From: Megascapheus bottae
Taxonomy: Eukaryota; Chordata; Mammalia; Rodentia; Geomyidae
NCBI GenBank assembly: GCA_024803745.1
Contig: JANJXV010000039.1
Location: 8,772,001-8,836,000 of the forward strand
Direction: 5' to 3'
DNA length: 64,000 nt
This document shows, in pieces, positions 18,641 to 35,671 of this stretch. How positions within the stretch are numbered: the stretch's first letter is position 1; each line of letters starts with the position of its first letter. Under the pieces are notes generated by a model that worked only from the letters and a program-made list of their open reading frames with translations, searched no databases and was not told the origin of the DNA. Position numbers and translations under genes: made by a program.

Positions 18641-20628
18641 TAAATTGGAGATCAGAGTCTGATGAATTTTTCCTATCCAGGCTGGCTTTGAGCTTTGGTC
18701 CTTACATCTCAGCCTCCTGAGTAGCTAGGATGACATATGTGAGTCACAGGCACTGGAACTGACACACTGTCTGTGTCTCTGTGTCTCTGTCTCACTCTCT
18801 CACTCTCTCTCTCACATCTGGTTTTCTGCAAACCCTCCTCCAATTTTCTCAGGACCCCTACAGTGAGCTCCTGTCCCCAAATCCTCTGGAGTTGCTGGCT
18901 CAGAACTGGGGTTCTGTGCACATGATGCTTTATGCTGGCAAAAATTTGGATGCTTTAGGGTGTGGTTGGGCTAGGGAGGAGCCAAGGAGGCCGGGAAGGA
19001 ATGTGTGTCCAGCTCCTGGCCACTTGCCAGGAAGTGATCAGCAAGGAGGGGGTTGCTGTGACAACCGGGGCATCTTGAAAGGTGATGCTCCCCCCCCCCC
19101 AGCACTCTGCCCCAGGTTCTCTCTGGACTTTGGTCCAGTCTCCTCCCCACACCCCCTCTGCAGATCTGGCTTCTGGCCAAACCCAGGGTCCTTCTTAGAG
19201 CCCTGGTTTCAAGTGTGTTCAAGCACCTGTCTTTGGTACACCCTAAATTCTCCCTTCTTGGTTTTTTGTTTTTGGGGTTTTTTTGCAGAGAGGAAAAAAA
19301 AAGGCACTTCACCTCCCTCTCAATAATTCATTAATGCCCTTCCTTCAATACACAGCAGGCTTTTTTTTCCCTCCCTACCCAGCCATCCCCACAACCCTCC
19401 TGGGATTTCCTGAGACCTGAGGTCTCCCTCTTTCTTGCCTCGTGTGTCTGGAGGAATTGGGGAGGAGGGTGTCCAGGCACCTGCACCACCACCTCTGCCT
19501 GTCAGCCCTCCTCCATTCTGCTCCCCATCTACCTCTGCGAAAAAGCAAAAGCCCTGGGCCCCAGCCAGACCCTGCGGGCTCAGCCCTCCCAACCCCCCTC
19601 CCTAGGGTGGTTTCCAACCTCTGCAGCCCCCCTCCAACCCCACCCCTGCTTCCTACCCTGCAGAAGCTTGGCTTGCTGCTGCTGCCGCAGCCCCTGCCTG
19701 CTGGGGCTGGGGGAGTGCAGGCAAGGGAAGGGGAGATCAGGGTGCAGAGGGGGGCTCCCCTTCTTCTGCCAGGCTCCTGCCTTCAGTGGGGTGGGGGACT
19801 CTGGCCTCGCCCCCCCATTCAAGCCGGCTGTCTGGGCTCAGGGCAGCAGGGAGCAGGCACTAGAAGTGGGTTAATGAGGGTGGAGAGGAAGTGGCTGTGT
19901 GGCTGCATGTTGGGGAGAAGGGACTCTGGTCCTGCCAGGACTGGTGTCTGGAATTGGACCTGGTAGGGAAAGGGAAAGGGGGTTCCCAGCACCCCACTAC
20001 CCCTAGGAGGCTTTGCTGCAGTGGTTCACACCCAGCCCCAGGCTGTCGCCACACCCCACATCCATCTCTGCCTCCCTCCTCTCCCCTCATGCCTGGCAGG
20101 GATTACAGGAAACACCCACCACGAGAGACAAGGGTGCTGGGAACCAGAATAAAATAAAAAGACGTGAGGACCCTTCCCCCTGGCCCACCTTAGGGTGCTG
20201 AAATCCTCTAGAACCTCCAGCTCCCATCTCTCTTCCTTCCTCTCGGTTAGCGCTGCGGTGCTGGACCAAACCTCCCCCCCCTGTTGCCATGGCAACCTGT
20301 CCGAGCATCCTTCCTCCCGGGGACAGCCCTCTCTAACCATAGGTCCCGCACCTGGATGGAAGCGCGGTGGTGGGGGGGAGGAAGGTACGGGGGGAGGGGA
20401 GAAGAGAAGATGTTCTAGAGACCCCCCCCCACCCAAAGGGGGTGAGGGGGTGTCAAGGAATGCAGCAGAGAGGTCTCCACCCGTGGCAAGATCAGCCCCA
20501 TCCCCTCCTCACCCCTTCCCTTCCCGCAGTTGCCAGCCCTCTTTCCCACGCGGCACCCCCGCGCACGCCGGCACCCACTCTCTAAGGGGGTGACACTCAC
20601 CGATGGTGGGGGTCTGGGTTGGGGTCAT
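13985..20628 (-). CDS. FXYD7: FXYD7, six coding exons, 80 residues
   Basis: Brain-type FXYD regulator of the Na,K-ATPase. Coding exons: 20601-20628, 18123-18152, 16443-16517, 16128-16170, 15967-16007 and 13985-14010, with phases agreeing throughout. There is no signal peptide: the N terminus is MTPTQTPTI, threonine-rich, matching the region O-glycosylated in known FXYD7. PFYYD is at residues 16-20, the helix (VGMTLATVMFLLG) at about 26-45, then KKVKCRKADSRSE, PTCKSCKSEL and a poly-glycine end PGGGGGV. Human FXYD7 is also 80 residues and ends in a similar glycine run. Intron 1 is about 2.4 kb and carries an RFX-type X-box. The donor of the 16128 exon (GAGAG|gtctgg) is slightly unusual, but phase and homology require it. 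Confidence 0.93.
14045..15750. repeat. SINE-rich FXYD7 intron with a TG microsatellite
   Basis: A forward composite SINE lies at about 14080-14265. Inverted copies follow at 14595-14900 and 15100-15175, an inverted ID-like element at 15345-15530 and another copy at 15550-15750. (TG)n occupies 15303-15340. No coding exon was found among them. Confidence 0.7.
16207..16440. repeat. GGGCGTGG-rich imperfect tandem repeat in FXYD7
   Basis: Blocks of 'gggagggcgtggcc' alternate with 'gtgggggcgtggccaggcgg'. At least five GGGCGTGGCC cores fall in about 230 bp, ending a few bases before the donor of the membrane-helix exon. It is both a tandem repeat and a dense run of SP/KLF-type boxes. Confidence 0.8.
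17107..17340. repeat. (CA)n microsatellite and inverted SINE
   Basis: (CA)n at about 17113-17138 is followed by an inverted composite SINE at 17150-17340 ('tgtgctaatactgaggcttgaa'). Confidence 0.75.
18229..18750. repeat. Mixed SINE fragments with a TG tract in FXYD7 intron 1
   Basis: A forward B1 half at about 18229-18330 is interrupted by an inverted fragment with a long T-run. Another right half and an inverted copy follow to 18750. (TG)n lies at about 18597-18639. Confidence 0.65.
19052..19065. promoter_or_regulatory. Imperfect RFX X-box-like palindrome
   Basis: GTTGCTGTGACAAC differs from the ideal GTTGCCATGGCAAC at three of 14 positions. It is in the same intron as the perfect copy at 20283. 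Confidence 0.3.
20283..20296. promoter_or_regulatory. FXYD7: Perfect RFX X-box palindrome in FXYD7 intron 1
   Basis: GTTGCCATGGCAAC is a perfect 14-bp palindrome and a full match to the X-box bound by RFX factors. It lies about 330 bp downstream of the FXYD7 start codon in otherwise unique sequence. Known neural expression of FXYD7 makes a neuronal RFX role reasonable, but this is inference. Confidence 0.55.
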
Positions 20629-20800
20629 GATGCTGAGCCCGAGCAAAAGGGGGGGAACAGGGCTGAGAATGTCGAGGCAAAGAAGACAGGGCTGCAGCAG
20701 CTGGAGACAGGACAGACCGATGTGGGGGGGGCACGGCGGGGCGGGGGGAGCCCTGGTGTGTGGGGAGGGGGAGGGCTGCAGCCAATGGAAGCCCGGGGAT
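20629..20800 (-). promoter_or_regulatory. FXYD7: FXYD7 5' UTR and proximal promoter
   Basis: Sequence immediately upstream of the FXYD7 ATG. It is GC-rich and TATA-less, and runs into the CpG-dense 3' end of FXYD1. The space from the ATG to the FXYD1 polyadenylation signal is only about 300 bp, so the promoter must lie within or overlap the FXYD1 terminal region. Confidence 0.5.
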
Positions 20801-20925
20801 CCCGCCCCGCCCCGCCCCCCGCCGCCGTCCCCGCCCCTTCCCCGAAGCCGGGGCGGAGGAGGGGGCCGCCGGCCTCCCGCACGCAGAGGGACCGAGACCC
20901 ACACCGGCTGGCGAGAAAAGCGCGT

Positions 20926-20931
20926 TTTATT
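20926..20931 (-). terminator. FXYD1: FXYD1 polyadenylation signal
   Basis: AATAAA on the minus strand (in 'ccaataaaacgcg'), about 155 nt past the FXYD1 stop. Confidence 0.8.
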
Positions 20932-21085
20932 GGAGTTCCGGGGTACTCGGGGACGGCAGCCGGGCGGGCAGGTCCGGAGGGGTGGAAGGGCGACTCGGGC
21001 CCCCGCCCTCCGTCCCCGCTCCGTCCCCCGCCCCAGCCCGGGCTGCGCCGCAGGGCTGCGCTGGGCTCCGGGGCGTCGGGATTCT

Positions 21086-23278
21086 CTACCGCATGCGGGT
21101 GGACAGACCTGCGGAGGGGGGGACACACAGCCCGGGGGTCAGAGGCCGGGGAGCCCACGGCAGGGCGCCGGGCAAAGGTTCTCAGACCCAGCCTTCACCC
21201 CGAAACACCCACAGCCCCCCCCAACTCACGACGCATGGAGCTCCGGAAAGTTCCCTCCTCTTCATCGGGCTCCCCGGTTCTGCGAAGGAAGACAGGGGCG
21301 GAGCGGGGGTCCCCCTGCGGGCGGCCTTCCCCTCCCGCGTGGGGGAGGGAGGAGGGAGGAGAGGCGGGCCTGGGGCGGGGGCGCGGGAAGCGGACCCCCT
21401 CAAGCGGCTTAGGGGTGCCGCAGGAGACCCGGATCACGCCCGGCAGTCACCCTAACGACTCCGGAGGCTGAGAGCCGAGGATCGCGGTTCCGAGCCGGCT
21501 CGGGCAGGGAAAGCCCACAGACCCCCAGAAAACTGCCAGCGGAGCTCGTCTGCGTGGCTCAGGGACGGGGCCCGAAGCAGAGCCGCGGCTGCAGCGGCAG
21601 GGCCCCCGCCGCGGGGGAGCGGGCTGCGGGCCGGCGCCAGGCCTCGAGCCCGGGGGCCGCGTGCCGCCTCGGAACCGCACGGGAGGCGGTGCTCCTGCTC
21701 GTCCCCCCGCGCGTGGACAGCCGAGTGAGGCCCAGGGCTGGGATCCCAGCGGGGCCGCGAGGTGCGGTGAGCTCACGTTCCCCAGCTCCGGGCCCCCCCG
21801 GGACCCCGGCGGGGTCGGCGGCCGTGGCCTCCCACCTGGCACTGCGGGGTGCGGGGTGCGGGGGGGGGGAGCGGGGGAACCGGCGAGGACGGAGGAGCTC
21901 TTACTTCTGCTGCTGGTTGAACTTGCACCGGCATTTCTTGCCTGTGGGGTGAGGAGGGTGAGTCGAGGCTGAGGTCCCCTCCGGGAGCGCCCCGCCCCGC
22001 CGGGCCAGGGGTGCCGCCAGGCCGCTCCCGCCGAGGACCAGGGGAGGCGGGGCGGGGCCTGGGAGGGCCCGAGGTGGGCGGGGCCGAAGTGGGCGGGGCC
22101 AACGCTAGACTGGCGGGGGCCACGTGGCCCGGGCGAGTTTGGAAGGGGCGGGGCAGAACGGGGAGCAGGCAGGGTGGGACGTGAGGCGGGGCCAGGACAG
22201 GGTTTGGAGGTAGGGGAGCAGGTAAAGAAGGCCGGCGGCGGTGGAAATGTGCACCGGGGGGCGTGGCCTAACGATCACGTTGATTTCGAGGGCGTGGTCT
22301 GGGCGTGGTTAAGGCTGGGGGCGGGATTTGGGCGGGGCCACGGCTGTGTCCATGCTGGAAAGCAGGGCAGGGAAAGGAGTGGTGGGCGTGGTCATGACGG
22401 CTATGGGCGTGGTCTGGGCAGGGCAGGGACTGGGAGGAGTGGGGCCCGGGTGGGTGCAGACACTCACTGAGGATGATGAGGATGCCCAGGATGAAGAGGA
22501 TCCCCGCGATGGTGAGGCCTCCAATCCTCAGGGATTTGTAGTCTGGATTGACAGGGGGAGAGGAGAAAGGAGATCAGAGAGCAGACACGGGAGAGGGAGA
22601 GGATAAGCCGGTGAGGGGGGAGCAGGAGATGGACCACGGGGTACTGTGAGAGCTTGAGTCAAAGGGGGAGTGATGGGGGTGTGGGTCAAAGAGAGGAACA
22701 AAGGCAGAGGGGAAAGAAAACAAGGCCTCCCCCAAGTAGAAGCTTCCCTCACCATAAGTGAATGGGTCGTGTTCCGGTGGAGCTTCTGGAAAAAAAACAA
22801 AAACAAAAAAAAACGTAAGAGACAGAGACAGAGAGACAGAGAGGGACAGAGAGCGACCAGAGTTTGGCTGCTGCTGCTGTGGCTCTTGGACTTGCTGGAG
22901 CAGGGAAGGACCTCTTGGGGCCACTAATACTCCTGGGCTGGCTTTCTGGGAACTGTGGGGCCCTTTGCAGACTGCCCAACCTGCTCTGGGCCCTTGCTGC
23001 CCTCTCTGCCCTGTCGTGGGGTGGGGTGGGGGCAGTCCAGTGGGCAACCCCATGCCCCATGCTGATATTTTACAGTGTGTCATCCAGCCAGCCACCATCC
23101 ACTCCCACCTCCAGCTGGTCCAGAGGATCTCCTCCCAAATGCCAGCCTTTGAGTGACTGGAACTGTCATTGGGACCCCAATGTCCTGTCTCCCTACCTCC
23201 CTTCCTCTCCAACTCACCTGCCTTGGCCATGGCTAGGAGGCCAACACAGAGAACCAGGGTGTGGCTGACAGATGACAT
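21086..23278 (-). CDS. FXYD1: FXYD1 (phospholemman), six coding exons, 92 residues
   Basis: Main phosphorylatable FXYD regulator of the Na,K-ATPase in heart and skeletal muscle. Coding exons: 23218-23278, 22753-22785, 22468-22542, 21905-21941, 21230-21279 and 21086-21108; every junction is in phase. Residues 1-20 form a signal peptide ([20 protein letters not shown]) and the mature protein starts [16 protein letters not shown]. The helix is at about 38-57, followed by [11 protein letters not shown] and an acidic TGEPDEEEG segment. The tail [15 protein letters not shown] keeps the PKC and PKA targets corresponding to mature Ser63 and Ser68. Human FXYD1 is also 92 residues; it ends RRR where this ends RMR. 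The gene is compact (2.2 kb of coding span) with GC-rich introns. Confidence 0.96.
21480..22470. promoter_or_regulatory. CpG-rich, GGGCGTGG-rich intragenic block in FXYD1
   Basis: High CpG density from about 21480 to 22160, then repeated GGGCGTGG and GGGCGGGG motifs to about 22450, covering introns 3 and 4 of FXYD1. No alternative first exon can be proved from sequence. Confidence 0.4.
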
Positions 23279-23574
23279 TGTCCTGAGGAAACAAGAACAG
23301 TAAGTGAAAGGTCTGCACCAGTGGCTCACGTCTGTCTGTCATCCTAGCTACTCAGGAGGCTGAGATCTGGAGGATGGCAGTTCAAAGCCAGCCTGGGCAG
23401 GAAAGGCCCCGAGATTTTTTTTTTCTTTTTTTCTTTTGGTGGGTCACGAGGCATAAACTTGGCCTGGGCACTGTCCCTGTGCTCTTCAGCTCAAGGCTAT
23501 GGCCCTACCCTTGAGCCAAGTCCCACTTCCTGTTTTCTAGAGGTTAACTGGGGATAAGAATCTCAGGTTCGGGC

Positions 23575-23745
23575 CGGGAGTTTGGCCTAGTGGTTAAAGT
23601 GCTTGCCTAGCATGCATGAAGACCCGGGTTCGATTCCTCGGTACCACATATAGAAAAAAAGACAGAAGTGGTGCTGAGGCTCAAGTGGTAGAGCTCTAGC
23701 CTTGAGAAAGTCCAAGGACAGTGCTCAAGCCCAGGACTGGCAAAA
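23575..23745 (+). repeat. ID-like SINE inserted in a SINE cluster
   Basis: 'gggccgggagtttggcctagtg' through 'cccaggactggcaaaa', inserted within an older inverted composite SINE whose two parts lie on either side (about 23430-23573 and 23748-23860). A forward copy with an A20-type tail follows (23860-24000). Confidence 0.75.
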
Positions 23746-24947
23746 AAAAAGAATCTCAGATTCTTTGGTGCTGGGGTTGGCTTTGAACCTTGATCCTCAG
23801 ATCTCAGCCTCTGAGTAGCTAGGATTACAGGTGTGAGCAACCTTACTCGGCCCTGAGACTCTTATCTTCAATGAACCACCATAAAACCAGAAGTAGTACT
23901 GTGACTCAAAGTGGTAGAGCACTAGCCTTGAGAAAAAGAACTCAAGGACAGGCTTTGAGTTCAAGCCCCATGACCAACCAAAAAAAAAAAAAAAAAAAAG
24001 AGGAAGGAAACGCTGGCCCTCCCCCATAATGAGGCCCAAACCCAAAGGGGTTAAGTCCTACACAGCCAGGGCTTAATCACAATTGTCAGTCATTCAGCCT
24101 GGTTGCCCAAGAAACAGGGGCACTGCTGGTCTCATAGGGCTGTGTCACCAAAACAACTCACACAACTGTGGGACAGCAAGCACCAGAGGGCACACAGGGA
24201 CCTCCCACCCCCCCTCTGGGCCTCCACCTCCCATCTGCAGGCTGAGATCCCTCCTCTCCCACCCCCACCCCAGCAGGAGGTCAGGATGCCTCGGGTGAGA
24301 GACAACACTGGCCCCCGGGCCCACACCAGGGTTCTGCTGTGTCTCCTGTAGTCCCAGCTCTCTAGCTCTGGGCAGCCGGCCAGTCTCTGCCTGACCCGGG
24401 GTATAAATATCTCCCACTTCACCCCAGAGGAATTTGCACAGGCCACCCAGCCACAGCCTTTCTCCCTTGCCGCCTTGTGTGATTTGGGGGATCACGCATA
24501 GGCCCACGAGGGAAAAGCCTGATGGGTCTCAAGCTGCTGAGCCACCCCTGATTCTGCTAGAAAAGCCTCTGGGGCCACCTCTGGGTGACTCCCCTTTCCT
24601 AAGCAAGTCAACACCAGCTGAGAGCCTTAGAGACACAAGACAGATGTGCTGGGCGGGGCTGCCAGCCCGGGGCGGGGCGAAGAGCGGCCACAGCACCCTC
24701 CCTCCCCCTGCTGGCTGGAGGGAACGGGGTGTCTTCATGTGACAGGAGCAGCTGTGTACACCTACACCCCAACAGCATGGACTCACCCTTGTCCCTACCC
24801 TGCAGCACCCCACTGTCTGTGTTTTTTCCTCCCCGCTGTGGGTCAGGCCTGCTGGGAACCAGGATTGGCCACTCCTGTTCCCAAAAATAGGCCTCCCAGC
24901 CTAGGGCAGGGGAGAGGGCGTATGGGGGGGGCAGAGGAGACACTTAC

Positions 24948-25000
24948 CCTGATCTCGCTGTCCCCTGCTGCAAGAAGGTCCCCCAAATGTCCGGGCTGTG
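24948..25000 (-). other. FXYD1: Possible FXYD1 5' untranslated exon
   Basis: A consensus donor (ATCAGG|GTAAGT on the minus strand) ends at 24948. A noncoding first exon here, spliced to the acceptor before 23282, would fit a FXYD gene. Its upper limit and use are not visible; the end given is nominal. Confidence 0.3.
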
Positions 25001-25414
25001 ACCCTGGGGCTGACACCTCAGACCCCCTGGTCCAGTGCTGGAGACAAGCACCCCCTAGCAGGCTCCCCTCTTGGCCCCACCCTTCCCCTCCCCAACCAGC
25101 AGCTGTAATTGGAGCCCGGGTTGGAGGGGGGCCAGGGGGCGGCCCCCAGCCCAGACCGCCCCTGTCCACTCGGGTTAACTCTCTCAGCTCAGACGGGATC
25201 CACAGGCCGCAGCTCAAGGCCTGCACCGCAGACGCAGGGCTCAGTCGTACACATGGGGTCTGCCCCAGAGAGGAGCTTCTTCCCCAAGATGGGGGGCGCT
25301 GCGCCCCACCGGGTCTGAAGAGCAGGCAGGTCCAGGGTGAGAAAGCCCAGCGACTTCGGATCACTATGTTCTCTCTTGGTTTGCGGTTTGGAGGTTTTCT
25401 TGTTGGTTTGTTTT

Positions 25415-25697
25415 GGTGCTGGTTTGGGGGGTTTGAACTCAGAGCCTGGGAGCTGTCCCTATTTTTTTTTTTTTCTTGCTCAAGGCTAGCATTTATCACA
25501 GCTCTACGTCCAGCTGTTTCATTGGAAATAGTCTCAGGACTTTCCTGTCCCTGCTGGCTTTGAACATTGATTCTCAGATCTCAGCCTGCCAGTAGCTGGG
25601 ATTACAGGGATGAGCTGCAGGGCCTGGCTCACGGCACCATTCTGTGCAGCCCATGTCAGAACCCTGGAGCTGCTGGTTTCTTTTGGGGAGGGTATTT

Positions 25698-25756
<59 letters not shown>

Positions 25757-25816
25757 CATATGCTGTCTCCTGGTGGTGGCTGCTGTGAGATTCACCAGGG
25801 GCTAGCACACACACAT

Positions 25817-25866
<50 letters not shown>
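25415..25866. repeat. Inverted SINE followed by (TG)n(GA)n and (CA)n microsatellites
   Basis: The SINE is at about 25415-25640. (TG)n 25702-25731 passes directly into (GA)n 25732-25755. A long (CA)n lies at about 25825-25866. Confidence 0.8.
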
Positions 25867-25872
<6 letters not shown>

Positions 25873-26814
25873 ACAAGGCTGGCCACATTGCCACAGACTG
25901 ACACAAGGTGATCATACTGCACAAAGCCACCAACCAACACACTTAACCTTGAACTTTCCCTTCCCTGAGCGCATGTGGCCCGGATGACGTGGGTGTGTGT
26001 CCTCCGTGGACATAATCTGAATTCACAGGCCTTGGTCACATGGAAGCTCGGGACAGGACAAAACTCTGCCTGCCAGTTATGTGACTTTGGGTAGCTCTTG
26101 GCACATCTCCATCCCTGGATTTCCTGTGCTGGAGGAAAGCAAGCTGGGATCTGAGAATTGTGGTTCAAAGCCAGCACAGGCAGGAAAGTCCATGAGACTT
26201 TTAATCACAATTAACCACCAAATAAGAAGAATAGGACAATGACAATGCTGGAAGTGGAGGTGTGGCTTAAGCAATAGCCGGGGGGAAAGCATGATCCTCA
26301 GATCTCAGCTGCCTGAGAAGCTGGCATTACAGGTGTGAGCCACTGCATAGGGTCTCAAGAGAAAACTGAATTCCAGACAAGGGCAGCTGACTTTCCTGAG
26401 ATTCCCCCGTAGTGATTAAGGAAAGAAATCGCCGCAGCCTTGCGCATCAGGCACTGCTCTGTAGGGCCCAGACTTGGACCCGGGGCAAATATAGCTCAGT
26501 CTGGCAACCATGATGCACCTTGCCCTGGAGAAGGCCAGTAGCTCTGAGGCCCCTTCGTGCTTGATTTCTGAGCCCCCTCAGCCTCTGGCCTGGGTGGCCT
26601 GCACCCCAGGGTCACCAGTCATTTCTGGTTAATAATAACCCTAATGTTTACACAGCACAAAGGGGAGGACAGAGGAGCCAAGGCCCCAACAGGAGGGGGG
26701 CAGCTGGCCAGCTTTCTTCCTCCCTTCTCACTCGGGATCCTCAACCGCCCCCTAGTGGAGCAGCTGGGAATTCCCCAGCTGTGGGATGCTGGGCAAATAA
26801 TCCAACTTCTCAGC

Positions 26815-27286
26815 TGGGTGTGGTGGCTCACGCCTGGAATCCTAGCTACCCAGGACGCTGAGACAGGAGGATCCTGGTTCAAAGCCTGTCCTGGCACTAA
26901 AGAACCTGAGACTCTCATCTCCATTTAGCCACTAGAAAACAGGAAGTGGGGATAAGGCTCCAGGAGTAGGGCAGTAACCTTGAGCTGAAGAGCTCACGGA
27001 CAACACCCAGGCCACAGAGTTCAAGCCTCATGACCCACAATAAGTAAATAAGTAAATAAATAAATTAATTAATTAATTTCTCCGGTCTCAGTTGCTCCTC
27101 CTAACTACTCAAAAGGCTGAGATCTGAGTCTGACAATCCTGGTTCAAAGCCAGCCAGGGCAGAAAGGGCTGTGAGATCCTTATCACCACTGAACCAACAA
27201 GAGGCTGAAAGTGGAGGTGTGGCTCAAGTGGTAGAGCAATAGATACAAGGGACAGTGCCCAGGCCCTGAGTTCAAGCTCCAGAACC

Positions 27287-27321
<35 letters not shown>
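26815..27321 (+). repeat. Two forward composite SINEs with A-rich tail and CA microsatellite
   Basis: Copies at about 26815-27045 and 27090-27295. The first ends in a (TAAA)n/(TTAA)n tail at 27040-27078. The second ends in (CA)n at 27294-27321, suggesting the microsatellite grew from its tail. Confidence 0.75.
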
Positions 27322-27325
<4 letters not shown>

Positions 27326-28181
27326 CTTGAAGCCAGCAGCCTGGGTTCCCATCCTGCCTCTGCCTCAGACTGGTCATTCTAACTCTGCCCACAGTTTTTT
27401 GTTTTTTTTTGTCTGTAGCTCCTTGGGGGGAATCATCACCCAGAGTGGACGGCCGCGGGGTTCTAAGTGTTAATGGGGGTGGGGGAGCAGAGCAGTGGCC
27501 GTGCCCAGTACGGCCACCAGAGGGCACAGCCGGACCTGCGCTGGCCCCTCAGATCCCCTGTGACCGCGCCCACCACACCCTGCAGGAGAAGGGGCCCCAG
27601 CTGGGCGTGGCCAGTGTCCCCCACCCGGTCCCATCTGCACAGCCACCTGATCCGGCCCTGGGGACCACCGTCAGGATGGATGCATCTGGGATGGAGGTTG
27701 GTTGGAAGTGGCCTGGTCCCCCCTCCCAGGACAAGGGTCCCTTCCCTGGGTCCCCAGGCTGCTGTTCTGAGAACCGCTGGCCCCCCTCCCCCCTTCCCTT
27801 CTCTTCCCCTCCCCTCCCTGGCCCGCTCACTCTCCCCAGCTGAACTCATCTCAGGCCATCTGGGAGCACGGGCGCAGGCGGAGGAGACACAGGCAATGCA
27901 GAGGGACACACAGACACACAGGCCCAAAGAAACTGAGCCCTGGACAGACGGACAGACACACAACAGGCATCGAGATCCACACTGAAGAGCCAAGACAGGA
28001 AAAGAGACCCCATAGCAAGTCAGACGGCTGAGCTCTCCGGGCAGGGCCCGGGCTGGCTGGCAGCAGCTGGGGTGCTGGCTGGAGGGGTGCCTGGCTGGCA
28101 CCATGTAGTGTGTACTGGGCCCCCGGCCAGGTGGAAGTAGTGGGGGCTCTAGTGGGGGGCTGGGGGGAGAAGAGCAGGGGG

Positions 28182-34427
<6,246 letters not shown>

Positions 34428-35534
34428 CACGGCAGGTCCCCCCCACACACCTGGACAGTGCTGGTGTGGGGGGGCTGGTGAGGAGAGCAGGCAGCTCAGG
34501 AGGGGGGGGGCCTGGCAGGCCAGAAGCAATCATCAACCACAGATCCAGCCTCAGCCAGCCAGGGGATTTGCCAGGCTCCGCTCAGGAGCTGGGCTCTACC
34601 TTGTGAAAGCAGCAGGGCAGCGGGGCACGGTTCATGCCTGCCGTCCTAGCTACTCAGGAGGCTGAGATCTGAAGAATCGGGGTTTGAAGCCATCCCAGGG
34701 CAAGGAAACTCCATGAAGACTTCTCTGCAAGGAACCCAGAAAAGAAAAAAGGAAAAAAAAAAAAACCCAAAAAACAGAAGGAGTGGAGCTGTGGCTCAAG
34801 CAGCTGAGCAGAAAAAGCCGAGGAACAACGTGCCCAGGCCTGGAGTTCAAGCCCCCGGACTGGCACTCATTGACACAAAAACCACCACAACAAAGCAAAT
34901 GCATTCCTTGCCTCTGAACTCGTTCTGGCCAATGGCCTTCAAGGAGCCTTCATGACGTCACCATTCTGGGGGCTCAGGCCCAGCAGGAAGAGAGAGAAGC
35001 CTCTTGGGGAATGGAGCCTTGGGTACCCCCTCCCAGATATGGGGGGAAAGGACAGAGGGTGTGTAGACTTAATGAATCACCTTGCCCATGGTTGTGGGGT
35101 CCTGGGAGGGACCCCTGGGGCAGAGGGTCTTGTGAATGGTTATCTTGTGAATGGTTCATCGGAGATAAACTTACAGATTTTCGTGCTTGGACTGGCTTTG
35201 AACCGCCACCCTCTAGATCTCAGCCTCCGGAGTAGCTGGGGGTGACAGGCCAAAGCCACTGGCGCCTGGCTGTGCGCCCTTTTTCTGAAGTCTTGTCTGT
35301 CTTTCTCCTGGTATAGTTGGGAATATTTTGGGAATGAAGTTGTTTTGAAAGATTGGGGGGCTAAGGGCAGGTGGGTCATGGGAACATTGGGGTGTCTTCA
35401 TTGCGTATTGGGGAGTCTCAAGGAGCCTTGAGGTTCCGTGGTCTCCTATCCCCTGTGGCCACCGTCAAGGGGTGTGGTGGGACCCCAGCCTCACCCCAGT
35501 GCACACAAAGTCTGTGTAGAAAGCAAGATCACGT
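34428..35534. other. Tail-to-tail interval between LGI4 and FXYD3
   Basis: Holds the LGI4 3' UTR and SINE copies at 34625-34880 (forward) and 35140-35275 (inverted). I see no canonical AATAAA for LGI4 close to its stop codon, so the LGI4 3' end cannot be placed and may reach toward or into FXYD3. Confidence 0.5.
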
Positions 35535-35540
35535 TTTATT
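35535..35540 (-). terminator. FXYD3: FXYD3 polyadenylation signal
   Basis: AATAAA on the minus strand (in 'tttttaataaaacgtg'), about 135 nt past the FXYD3 stop. Confidence 0.8.
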
Positions 35541-35671
35541 AAAAATTCAACAGACAGCTCCCTCCCAGGAGAGCTGAGGGGAGGGGACACGCCAGCCTGG
35601 ATGGGGGGGGACTTCCGGGTGAGGCCAGGACCAGGGACAGAGGCCCTGCACACGTTTCTGGTGGGCCATGC

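Larger units (their letters stand above)
23283..28181. other. Divergent interval between FXYD1 and LGI4
   Basis: The two genes are head to head, with about 4.9 kb between start codons. It holds FXYD1 upstream noncoding sequence, SINEs (23310-24000, 25415-25640, 26815-27295), large TG/GA/CA microsatellites (25702-25866) and repeat-poor tracts at about 24010-25370, 26345-26810 and 27330-28180. No extra coding exon is supported. Confidence 0.6.

Noticed and set aside
20530..21471. 313-residue plus-strand open frame, with other long frames in the same area
   Set aside because: It lies in CpG-rich DNA antisense to FXYD7 and FXYD1 exons; stop codons are rare there by composition. It is Pro/Arg/Gly low-complexity with no recognisable domain.
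24411..24420. TATA-like 'ggtataaata' upstream of FXYD1
   Set aside because: It is on the plus strand, opposite to FXYD1, about 3.8 kb from LGI4, with no exon or donor at a sensible distance downstream.
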